From Kribbia dieselivorans NBRC 106261 (GTDB taxonomy: Bacteria > Actinomycetota > Actinomycetes > Actinomycetales > Dermatophilaceae): a stretch of 42,675 bases of DNA. Location: assembly GCF_001552435.1 (NCBI RefSeq), contig NZ_BCRE01000071.1:1-42675 (forward strand), given 5' to 3'. A program made the position numbers and the translations under genes. The first letter of the stretch is position 1; every line of letters begins with the position of its first letter. The notes beneath the pieces were generated by a model. That model saw only the letters and a program-made list of their open reading frames with translations. It ran no database searches and had not been told where the DNA came from. Positions 15,683 to 22,864 of this stretch are shown piece by piece.

Positions 15683-16860
15683 TCAGCCGAGCACCTCGTG
15701 CAGCACGCGGCCCCGGGCTCCGGACGGTCGCGGAACACCGAGGAGAGCCGCGATCGTCGGTGCGACATCGACATGGCGAACGTGCTGCGACACCCGGCCC
15801 GGCACGACTCCGCAGCCACCCATCATGAAGAACGCCTCCTGCTCGGTGGTGGCACCGTGTCGACCGGACGGACCGGACTGCGTGCCCACGGAGATCGACC
15901 AGCCGGGCTCGGGCTCGACGATGAGCTCGCCGTGCAGCGGGCTCATGCGCCGCTGCCGCTGCCACACCTTGTCGTACACGCCGATGATGTGGTCCACCTC
16001 GGACAGCGCGGCCTGGATGCGACGCTCGTCGTTCACCGCCCCGCCGAGCAGGTGAACGCTCGCGACGCCGCCGACGACCATCACGACGTCGGTGTCGGCG
16101 GCCGGGGTCTGGCCGCTACCGACGAACTGACCCTTGTGGCCGGTGGCCGCAATGGCGTCCAGCACCTCTTGGCCGTTGCGCTGGGTGAAGGTGGTCATGC
16201 CGTGGTCGCCCTGCAGGATCCACGCGGTGCGCTCGAAGATCCCCGCCTTCTTCGTGGCTTCGATCAGGCGCCCGAGGTTGGCATCCAGCATCGCCAGTGC
16301 GGCGGGAATGTTCGGGTTGATGTCACCTCCGGCGTGCCCGAGGGCGTCCAGGTCGTCGCAGTACACCGCCATGAAATCGGGAATGCGCGGGGCGGTGACG
16401 TACGGCCCGCCGGAGCGAACGGGACGGCCTTCGATGACGTCGATCATGTCGCTGAACCGGCGGGCAGCCCCACCGTTCTGCATGTACAGGCCCTCGGCGT
16501 CGCCGTAGGCGGTGCCGTAGTTCTGCAGGATGAACCACTGCGCGGAAGCGACGGTACCGCCCGCCTCGCGGACCGACTGCGCGATCGTCGGCACGGCAAG
16601 GTCACGCATCTGACCGCGGCCGGTGCCCACGCGGGGGTCGTAGAACCACGCGGTGTTGAGCGTGCGCTCCGGCCATGCGCCGGTGGCGACCGACGCCCAC
16701 GACGGGTTGGTGATCGAGGTCATGACGCCCTGCGTCGTCGACCGGAAGCCGGTGGCAGCCAGCGCGTCGAGGTTCGGCGTCGGGCGGCGCCGTAATAAGC
16801 CGGATCGAAGCCGTCCCAGCCCACGAAGATGACGTGGTCAGCCCGTGCGCGCAGGTCGCG
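15683..16860 (-). pseudogene. Broken alkaline-phosphatase-superfamily (type I phosphodiesterase) gene
   Basis: The 3' part (15683-16723) encodes a normal alkaline-phosphatase-superfamily core: YCDDLDALGHAGGD and ILQGDHGMTTF supply metal ligands, and SWASVATG lies near the N-terminal end of the segment. The preceding conserved start is present but in another frame. ADHVIFVGWDGFDPAYY is read near 16800-16845, whereas TPNLDALAATGF is read in the downstream frame, so a frameshift lies around 16785-16800. In the frame of the first part no start codon or signal peptide is found before the stop near 16910, where a palindrome begins. The gene thus lacks its 5' end and carries a frameshift. A sequencing error could explain the shift but not the missing signal peptide. 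Confidence 0.75.
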
Positions 16861-16906
16861 TCCAGTGGTGCGAACGGCGGCGTTCGGGTGAACATCGGCT
16901 GCACAA

Positions 16907-16948
16907 GGTCATGCAGAACGCGGCCTATTCGACGCGTTCTGCATGACC
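16907..16948. repeat. GGTCATGCAGAACGCG-family palindrome, copy C
   Basis: Perfect 16-nt arms (16907-16922 and 16933-16948) enclose the centre GCCTATTCGA. The flank to the left resembles that of copy B, and the flank to the right carries the start of the GCGGTCCGGCG arm seen at 9405. The right arm and centre encode the last residues and the stop codon of the response regulator ending at 16925. Confidence 0.9.
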
Positions 16949-17608
16949 GGAGCGCGGTCCGGCGACGCGCCTGGTGTCGTGGGCCCACATCGCAATCTCG
17001 ACGCGATTGCGGGCCCCGAGCTTGGTCATCAATGCCGCGACGTGCGTCTTGACCGTGCTCAGGCCGACGAAGAGTTCGGTGGCGATCTCGGCGTTGGTCC
17101 GGCCGCGCGCCACCAGCGCGAGCACCTCCTCCTCGCGCGGCGTGAGCGGGTCAAGTGGCTGGACCGGTACCGCTGGTGCCTGGTCGGCGAAGGTCGTCAA
17201 CAGTCGGCGGGTGACGTTGGGGGCGATCAGTGCGTCCCCGTTGGCCGCCGCGTGAACGGCCTGCGCGAGGAGCTCTGGCCCGGCGTCCTTGAGGAGAAAA
17301 CCACGGGCACCGGCGCGCAGGGCGCCAAGGATGTACTCGTCCAGGTCGAACGTGGTGATGACGACGACCGCCATCGGGTCGGACACGTCCGGCCCGGCCA
17401 GACGCCTCGTCACCTCGACACCGTCCAGCCCGGGCATGCGGATGTCGACGAGCAGAACATCGGGCCGAAGCCGGGCCGCCAGATCGAGGGCCGCGATCCC
17501 GTCTGCGGCTTCGCCCACGACCTCGATACCGGGTTGCGCGCCGAGAATCATCACCAGCCCGGTTCGGACGAGGTCCTGGTCGTCGGCGACGATCACGCGG
17601 ATGCTCAT
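16925..17608 (-). CDS. NarL/LuxR-family response regulator
   Basis: A 227-residue regulator. The receiver domain has Asp9-Asp10 and phospho-acceptor Asp55 in LLVDIRMPG. A LuxR-type helix-turn-helix (about 148-208) shows LTPREEEVLALVARGRTNAEIATELFVGLSTVKTHVAALM-type sequence. The ATG at 17608 overlaps the kinase stop by four bases. The last residues (GHAERVE) are encoded by the repeated palindrome at 16907-16948, so its C-terminal tail was fixed by that element. Together with the kinase it forms a cytosolic phosphorelay. A likely target is the divergent DUF6326 gene, which is inferred from position only. Confidence 0.93.
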   Translation of the reverse strand: MSIRVIVADDQDLVRTGLVMILGAQPGIEVVGEAADGIAALDLAARLRPDVLLVDIRMPGLDGVEVTRRLAGPDVSDPMAVVVITTFDLDEYILGALRAGARGFLLKDAGPELLAQAVHAAANGDALIAPNVTRRLLTTFADQAPAVPVQPLDPLTPREEEVLALVARGRTNAEIATELFVGLSTVKTHVAALMTKLGARNRVEIAMWAHDTRRVAGPRSGHAERVE

Positions 17609-18744
17609 GCCGGCGTCTCCACCGGTAGCACGGCCTCGACCACCCATCCGCCCCCGGAGCGCGGCCCAGCGGTGAGTGACCCGCCGAGGAGATGGGCGCG
17701 TTCGGTCATGCCCAGCAGGCCGAACCCGGGCTCCGGCACCAGTCCCGGGGCGGTCCGTCCGTCGTCGCTGACCCGTAACCGGACCGCGTCACCGTCGCGG
17801 CGAACGTCGATGCCGACCCTGGTTGCGCTGCGGGCGTGCCGCACGGCGTTGGTCAGCGACTCCTGCGCGAGCCGGTAGAGCGCAGCGTCGACCGGTCGGG
17901 CGAGTCGGGGCAACGACGCCTCCAGCGAGACCTCGACGCGGGGCGTCGTGTCGGCGCGGGCCAGGGCCGGCAGATCCGCCAGACCCAGCGGCGGTGAGTA
18001 GGCATCGGCGGCATCCTCTGCACGCAGCACCCGCACCATGGTTCTCATCTCCGCCAGGGTGCGGGATGCCTCGGACTCGATGGCCGCCAGGACTCCGGCT
18101 GCCCTCTCGGGCTCGATGCCGACAACCGCGCGACCGGCCTGCGCCTGCACGGCAATGGCGGAGACGTGATGGGCCACGGTGTCGTGCAACTCACGGGCCA
18201 GCCCGACGCGCTCGTCGTTGCGGATCTCACGCTGTCGGCGATGCCAGAGATCGGCGCGGGATCGGAACACCACCGCGAGGGCGATGATCAGCAGCACCAG
18301 GACGGTGCCACCGAAGAGGTCAGTCCAGCCCGCGGCGGAGGCGTACATCCCCAGCGCGACGACGACAGTCACGTATGCCGTACCCGCGATGATCTCCCGG
18401 CCCGAGCCCCAGCGCACCAAGGAGTAGAGTAGGATCAGGACGGCCATCATGGAGTAGAGCCCAAGGTCCCCGGCATGCGTCGTCAACTGGAGGATCGAGA
18501 GCAGCCCGGCGATGCCCCACCCGATCAGGGCAGCCACGAGTGGGTGCGCACGTCGCTGGAGCAGGGCAGGAACCAGCGCCAGGGCCAGCACGGTCACCAC
18601 GGGCCGCCACGCTAGGCCCGGCCGCGCGATGCCCTCGACCACGACGGTGCCCGCGAACACGCCGGCCAGCAGCCAGTCGAGACGACCGACGGCTGGGGCG
18701 TCAGCGGGCCGCGGCTCGTGCCAGATCGAGGGCCGGAGGGTCAC
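17605..18744 (-). CDS. NarL-partner sensor histidine kinase (HisKA_3 type)
   Basis: A 379-residue membrane kinase with about five or six N-terminal membrane helices (24-160) and almost no extracytoplasmic domain, as in intramembrane or membrane-stress sensing kinases. The dimerisation/phospho-acceptor motif is ERVGLARELHDTVAHHVSA with His187. The ATPase ends in GLLGMTERAHLLGG. The GTG at 18744 follows a short leader. The response regulator overlaps its stop by four bases. The intergenic region 18745-18906 is shared with a divergent four-helix membrane protein, a common layout for antimicrobial- or membrane-stress systems. The signal is unknown. Confidence 0.92.
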   Translation of the reverse strand: MTLRPSIWHEPRPADAPAVGRLDWLLAGVFAGTVVVEGIARPGLAWRPVVTVLALALVPALLQRRAHPLVAALIGWGIAGLLSILQLTTHAGDLGLYSMMAVLILLYSLVRWGSGREIIAGTAYVTVVVALGMYASAAGWTDLFGGTVLVLLIIALAVVFRSRADLWHRRQREIRNDERVGLARELHDTVAHHVSAIAVQAQAGRAVVGIEPERAAGVLAAIESEASRTLAEMRTMVRVLRAEDAADAYSPPLGLADLPALARADTTPRVEVSLEASLPRLARPVDAALYRLAQESLTNAVRHARSATRVGIDVRRDGDAVRLRVSDDGRTAPGLVPEPGFGLLGMTERAHLLGGSLTAGPRSGGGWVVEAVLPVETPA

Positions 18745-18906
18745 GGATCAAGCCTAGGGATCGGCGCTCCGTCGCGCACCAGCCGAAAGTACGAGCGCGG
18801 GACCATGCCATCGGCCGGCGAACCCGAGCCTGCGGACCGAGGTGACCGATGCCGGGCCCAGCAATCGTGGAGGTACCGATCCTCACTACATCACCGGAGG
18901 CCCATG

Positions 18907-19347
18907 ATGAGTACACGTCACCACACCACCATGCTGGACGACCAGCCGCTCTCGGTGCGAGCGAAGCTCGCCGCCGGGTGGACCAGTTTCATGCTGCTGT
19001 ACATCTACGTCGACATTCTCGCGTTCTACAAGCCCGGTGTCGTCGATGACATCCTGGCCGGCAAGGTCTGGGAGTTCGACATCACCCAAACGTGGGCGAT
19101 CACGGCGCTGAGCCTCCTGGCGATCCCGATCCTCATGGTCGTCCTGTCGACGACACTGCCTGCGCGAGCCAGTCGCATCACGAACCTCATCGTGGCCTCG
19201 ATCCAGGTGCCCTTCGCAGCGTTCAACGCGGTGGGCGAGTTGGGTGAGCCTTGGATGTACTTCTACCTTCTGGGCGTCGCCCTTGAACTGATCGTTCTCG
19301 CGATCATCGTGCGGAACGCCTGGGCGTGGCCCCGCACGGTGCGCTGA
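18907..19347 (+). CDS. DUF6326-family four-helix membrane protein
   Basis: A 146-residue membrane protein with four predicted helices (about 22-42, 65-88, 97-117, 121-140). The opening LSVRAKLAAGWTSFMLLYIYVD followed by a short loop matches the uncharacterised DUF6326 family. ATG 18907 is favoured over ATG 18904 because GGAGG (18896-18900) is then six bases away. It is divergent from a two-component pair and may be its regulated output. The stop codon and last codons fall in the left arm of a palindrome (19339-19375). Biochemical role unknown. Confidence 0.85.
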   Translation: MSTRHHTTMLDDQPLSVRAKLAAGWTSFMLLYIYVDILAFYKPGVVDDILAGKVWEFDITQTWAITALSLLAIPILMVVLSTTLPARASRITNLIVASIQVPFAAFNAVGELGEPWMYFYLLGVALELIVLAIIVRNAWAWPRTVR

Positions 19348-19375
19348 AACGCGCACTTCGCCGGACCGCGCTCCG
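19339..19375. repeat. GCGGTCCGGCG-family half element, copy 2
   Basis: A 6-bp stem GTGCGC-TGAAAC-GCGCAC (19339-19356) continues into a 25-base segment (19351-19375) that equals 9432-9456 except for one base. Only the right half of the copy-1 palindrome is kept. It lies between the convergent DUF6326 and MaoC genes and carries the DUF6326 stop codon. Confidence 0.75.
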
Positions 19376-19846
19376 TCAGGCGGTCATCGCGGCGCGCGAC
19401 AGGTGCAGGTACGCGTCAACCTTGAGCGTCAGTACCTGCTTGCCCTCGGCGTTGGAGAGCTGGCCAGCAGTGACCACGAGCGCGCGGTTGCGCTCGGGCT
19501 CGGGCGTGATTTGCTCGACGAGCAAGGAGCCGGTGAGCTGGTCGCCGGGCCGCACCGGGCGGAGGAAGTGGATGTCACGAATCGAGCGACCCGCGATGGC
19601 CGCCCACTTGACCGCCAGGATGTTGAGGCGCTGGTAGATGGCGAGGGTCTGCAGACCGCTGGCGATGAGCCCGCCGTAGGGCCCGGCAGCCGCGGCCTCG
19701 ACGTCGACGTGGAACCACTGCGGGTCCCACTGTTCGGCGAAGGCGAGTACCTCCGCCTCGGTCACGTCGTACGTGCCGAACTCGACCACTTGGTCGACGT
19801 GGAAGTCCTCTGCGAAGCGCAAGTCATCAAGGTTCACGCGGCTCAC
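19376..19846 (-). CDS. MaoC-family hot-dog dehydratase/hydratase
   Basis: A 156-residue single hot-dog domain protein of the MaoC/(R)-specific enoyl-CoA hydratase group. The hydratase motif is seen as AFAEQWDPQWFHVDVEAA (catalytic Asp and His), followed by GPYGGLIASGLQTLA and FLRPVRPGDQLTGSL. Such enzymes hydrate trans-2-enoyl-CoA to (R)-3-hydroxyacyl-CoA or act on related thioesters. The ATG at 19846 is the natural start (SRVNLDDLRF); no convincing ribosome site was located. It stands alone between a palindrome and the divergent PHP-hydrolase gene, so the pathway cannot be named. Confidence 0.9.
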   Translation of the reverse strand: MSRVNLDDLRFAEDFHVDQVVEFGTYDVTEAEVLAFAEQWDPQWFHVDVEAAAAGPYGGLIASGLQTLAIYQRLNILAVKWAAIAGRSIRDIHFLRPVRPGDQLTGSLLVEQITPEPERNRALVVTAGQLSNAEGKQVLTLKVDAYLHLSRAAMTA

Positions 19847-19982
19847 ATTAGCGATCGTTCAGGCGACAGGTCGGTGGCGGGACTGCGATGGTCCGCGATG
19901 CGGATTCGTGACCTCATGGTCGGGTGGGCGTCATCTGGCGGCCATACGGTGCACGGAACCCTCCCCGCCACAAAGGAACCCC

Positions 19983-21542
19983 ATGAGCCACCACCCGCAC
20001 GCTCATCCTCACCACGACCACGCGCACCCCCACGCCGCTGATGCCGGCCGCAACCTGACCCGACGCTCGATCCTGGCCGGCGGTGCCGCGGCCGCCGCGA
20101 TCGCCGCGCTCCCAAGCCGCGCGCTCGCCCGCCCGTTGGATCAGGACGTGCGCACCAGCCGCGTCTCCCGACTGGAGAAGGGCATCTGGGCGGCACATTC
20201 CGATCTGCACAACCACAGCCAACTCTCCGACGCCGTCGGCGACCCAGGCGCGGCGCACCGCTCCATGCGCGCCGCCGGCCTGGACATCGCCGCGCTCACC
20301 GATCACACCGTGGCCGCCGCGCACAATCCCGCGTTCAACGTGTGCCGCTTCGTGCCGGCGCCGCCGTTCGGCGACGAGAACGCCTGCACCTCCGCACTCG
20401 GCATGTCGGAGCACGGTTTTGAGGTCACCGGGCAGCACGCCGACGCCGTGGACGCGCCGGGCAGCTTCACCGCCCTGCGTGGCTTCGAGTGGTCCAGTCC
20501 CTACCTCGGCCACATCAACGTCTGGTTCACCAGTCAGGTCACCGACCCGTTGGCCACCGGCGGCCTGACCGCCGCCGGGCTGGCCCGCAACGGCGTCTCC
20601 ATGGACGCGCTGCGCGCCCTGCTGCGGCCGTTGCTGCCGCTCCCCGGAGCCGAGCAACTCCTGACGGCCATTCAAGATGCGGGCCCCGACGGCATGGCCG
20701 GTTTCTACACGTGGCTGAGCACGTCTCCGGAGGCGCAGCTGGCCGGGGGCTCCGACGGCATCGCCGGGTTCAATCACCCCAACCGTGAGCCGGAGACCTT
20801 CGACGCCTTCGCCTTCGACCCCCGGGTCCGTCAGCGGATGGTGTCGATGGAGATCCTCAACCGCCGCGAGGACTACCTCTTCAAGAACCATTCACGCGGC
20901 ATGCACTCGCCGCTGACCGCCTGCCTCGACGCCGGGTGGCACGTCGGCCTCACCGGGGTGACCGACGAGCACGGCGAGGACTGGGGTGAGCCGGAGGGCA
21001 AGGGCCGTACCGGGCTCTTCCTGAAGAACCTCGATCGCGACGCGGTGAAGTCGGCGATGCTGACCCGCCGCATGTTCGCCACTCGGGAGCGCGGGTTGCG
21101 CCTGGACGTGGGCGCCAACGGCAGTACCCGGATGGGTGGGTTCGTACCCGGACGGTCGCCGTGGCTCAACCTCGACATCGACCTCGACTGGGGCACGGAG
21201 CGTGCCGGGATGCCGGTGGAGATCCAGATCCTCACCTCCGGCGGCGGCTCCGACGTGCCGGAGGTCTCGCACGTCGAGTCGGTCCGTCTACCTGACCCCC
21301 GTGATCGCAAGCCGTTGACCGTTCGGGCGCCCATCGACCGCACCAAGACGTCCTGGGCCGTCGTGCGGATCGCCGATCCGGCGCAGCTCAACGACTCGCC
21401 CGGGCCGGCCGGTCACCCCTGCAACAACCGCGCCCTCGCGTACGCGAGCCCGTTCTACCTGGCTGACGCCCGGCCACAGCGTTCCGCCGGCCCGCGCCGC
21501 GCGGCCCCGGCACTGCCGATCAGCCTGGGCGGCGGTCACTGA
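19983..21542 (+). CDS. Tat-exported PHP/CehA-McbA-like metallohydrolase with His-rich N-terminus
   Basis: A 519-residue PHP-superfamily protein. The first 17 residues hold nine histidines, followed by a Tat signal (LTRRSILAGG, RR at 27-28; cleavage near ALARP). PHP metal motifs are SDLHNHSQLSD (His76, His78), ALTDHTV, GFNHPNREPE and GVTDEHGED. CehA-type relatives hydrolyse phosphate or carbamate esters outside the cell. The ATG at 19983 has AAAGGA upstream. The His-rich tract precedes the Tat motif, so it stays on the cytoplasmic side until the signal peptide is removed. It could hold metal while the enzyme folds before export. That function is inference. Confidence 0.87.
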   Translation: MSHHPHAHPHHDHAHPHAADAGRNLTRRSILAGGAAAAAIAALPSRALARPLDQDVRTSRVSRLEKGIWAAHSDLHNHSQLSDAVGDPGAAHRSMRAAGLDIAALTDHTVAAAHNPAFNVCRFVPAPPFGDENACTSALGMSEHGFEVTGQHADAVDAPGSFTALRGFEWSSPYLGHINVWFTSQVTDPLATGGLTAAGLARNGVSMDALRALLRPLLPLPGAEQLLTAIQDAGPDGMAGFYTWLSTSPEAQLAGGSDGIAGFNHPNREPETFDAFAFDPRVRQRMVSMEILNRREDYLFKNHSRGMHSPLTACLDAGWHVGLTGVTDEHGEDWGEPEGKGRTGLFLKNLDRDAVKSAMLTRRMFATRERGLRLDVGANGSTRMGGFVPGRSPWLNLDIDLDWGTERAGMPVEIQILTSGGGSDVPEVSHVESVRLPDPRDRKPLTVRAPIDRTKTSWAVVRIADPAQLNDSPGPAGHPCNNRALAYASPFYLADARPQRSAGPRRAAPALPISLGGGH

Positions 21543-21560
21543 CCAGGGGCCCCAGCTTTG

Positions 21561-21602
21561 GGTCATGCAGAACGCGGCGTATTCCACGCGTTCTGCATGA
21601 CC
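21561..21602. repeat. GGTCATGCAGAACGCG-family palindrome, copy D
   Basis: Perfect 16-nt arms (21561-21576, 21587-21602) surround the centre GCGTATTCCA, identical to the centre of copy B. It lies 18 bases after the PHP gene stop and before a co-oriented gene, fitting a terminator. Confidence 0.9.
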
Positions 21603-21691
21603 GTGGCCGAAGCCTGCTCGTCGTCTGGGGTTCACCCCCGCGACACCGGCAGTTCGCCCACCGCGAACCGACGGTGCGTACGTTGCGACGA

Positions 21692-22732
21692 ATGGAACGT
21701 CGTCGCTTTCTCACCCTGACCGCCGGCGTGGTTGCCGGCGCCGCGCTGCTCCCCGCCGTCCCGGCCCACGCCGCCCGCCCATTGCGCGTGCTCGTGGTCA
21801 CCAACGAACCGTGGGGCACCTACCACATCAAGTCCATCCTCGACGAGGCCGCCGCCGCACGCCCCGCACCTCGCTGGGAGGTCGCGCTCGTCGTGCCGGA
21901 TCGCAGTGGGGTCACCCCGACCGATCCGGTTCCGGTGGTCACGTTGGCCGAGGCAGCGCACTGGGGCGCCGACCTGCTCGTCGTCAACGGCGCGACCGCG
22001 TGGCCGACGCAGGTCGTGCAGACGCTGACGGGGCTGCCGGTCGTGGCCTCGTCCTTCGCCTACCTGACGCCCGTCGAGGCTGCCGGCGCCGCGTCGATCC
22101 GCCCGCGGATCGTGGCCATGACCGCAGCCTCGACCTCGGAGGCCGCCGTCTTCGCCGCGCACTTCGGCGTCTCAGCGTCGCGCGTGCGCGTCATCGGCAA
22201 CATCAACCTCGATGACCTGCCGCCGTACCGGCCCACCCCGCGCACCGCGCTGATCGCCACGTCGGTGACCTACCCGTCGTCCACGGGCGGAGCCGCGCCC
22301 GGCACCCAGTTGCTCCTCGACTCCGCCGCCGCGCTCGCCGCCGCGGGCTGGCACATTCGCGTCGGCCTGCACCCGCGCGAGAACCCGGCCCTGTGGAGCC
22401 AGTACGAGCGCGCCACCGAGGGGACCCTGATGGCGTCGACCACCGCGGAGGTCACCGTCGGCATTCCCGGATCGGTGTTCCCGCAGATCGCCGCGGTCGG
22501 GTGCCCGCTGGTCGGGATCGTCGTTCCCGGGCTCACCGTCCCGGCGTACATCCTCGCCCTGTGTGCCCAGGCCGGATCCGTGTCCGAGGTGCTGACCGCG
22601 GTCGAGGCGCGGGCCCTGCCGACGTCTGAGGTCATGACCTCGTCCGTCGGCCCGGTCGGTGGCTCGGGGGACCGGCTGTGGAAGATCTGGCGCCAGTCGG
22701 CCGCCCCGTACGGCCAACGACGCTCCGCCTAA
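21692..22732 (+). CDS. Tat-exported GT-B-like protein of unknown function
   Basis: A 346-residue exported protein. The Tat signal is ERRRFLTLTAGVV with a hydrophobic core and cleavage near AHAARP. The mature part reads like a two-domain glycosyltransferase-B/epimerase fold: RVLVVTNEPWGTYHIKS at the start, VIGNINLDDLPPY at the domain hinge, and HPRENPALWSQYE followed by VTVGIPGSVFPQIAAVGCPLVGI, which resembles nucleotide-sugar-binding C-terminal domains. A secreted protein of this fold would have no nucleotide sugar outside, so it may bind or modify something else. ATG 21692 is taken over GTG 21674 because it puts the twin arginines in the usual place; neither has a clear ribosome site. Tat export is well supported, the fold is tentative. 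Confidence 0.65.
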   Translation: MERRRFLTLTAGVVAGAALLPAVPAHAARPLRVLVVTNEPWGTYHIKSILDEAAAARPAPRWEVALVVPDRSGVTPTDPVPVVTLAEAAHWGADLLVVNGATAWPTQVVQTLTGLPVVASSFAYLTPVEAAGAASIRPRIVAMTAASTSEAAVFAAHFGVSASRVRVIGNINLDDLPPYRPTPRTALIATSVTYPSSTGGAAPGTQLLLDSAAALAAAGWHIRVGLHPRENPALWSQYERATEGTLMASTTAEVTVGIPGSVFPQIAAVGCPLVGIVVPGLTVPAYILALCAQAGSVSEVLTAVEARALPTSEVMTSSVGPVGGSGDRLWKIWRQSAAPYGQRRSA

Positions 22733-22753
22733 CCGCACATCCTCACCTCCTCA

Positions 22754-22823
22754 CCGCCCACCCCGGTTCGAGGTATTACGCGGCGGTTTCCCGCCGCGTA
22801 ATACCTCGAACCGGGGTGGGCGG
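22754..22823. repeat. GGTTCGAGGTATTAC-family palindrome (33-bp perfect stem)
   Basis: The arms 22754-22786 and 22791-22823 are exact complements around the loop TTTC. This is the longest perfect stem in the window. It lies between the convergent GT-B-like gene and the last gene of catabolic unit A, and marks the left edge of the island. Related copies are at 38669-38720, 42147-42220 and, in part, 1-16. Confidence 0.95.
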
Positions 22824-22859
22824 CTCGAACCGGGGGAGGGGCGGCTCGAACCCGGGGGA
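22819..22859. repeat. Tandem duplicates of the palindrome's outer arm
   Basis: GGCGGCTCGAACC followed by GGGGGA occurs at 22819-22837 and again, with one extra C, at 22840-22859. Both resemble the end of the neighbouring palindrome's right arm (CTCGAACCGGGG), as if that arm had been copied twice by slippage. Confidence 0.75.
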
Positions 22860-22864
22860 CTCGC

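Noticed and set aside
14993-16795. Plus-strand frame of 600 codons
   Set aside because: It crosses the BamE-like gene in another frame, a palindrome and the broken phosphatase gene; no recognisable domain.
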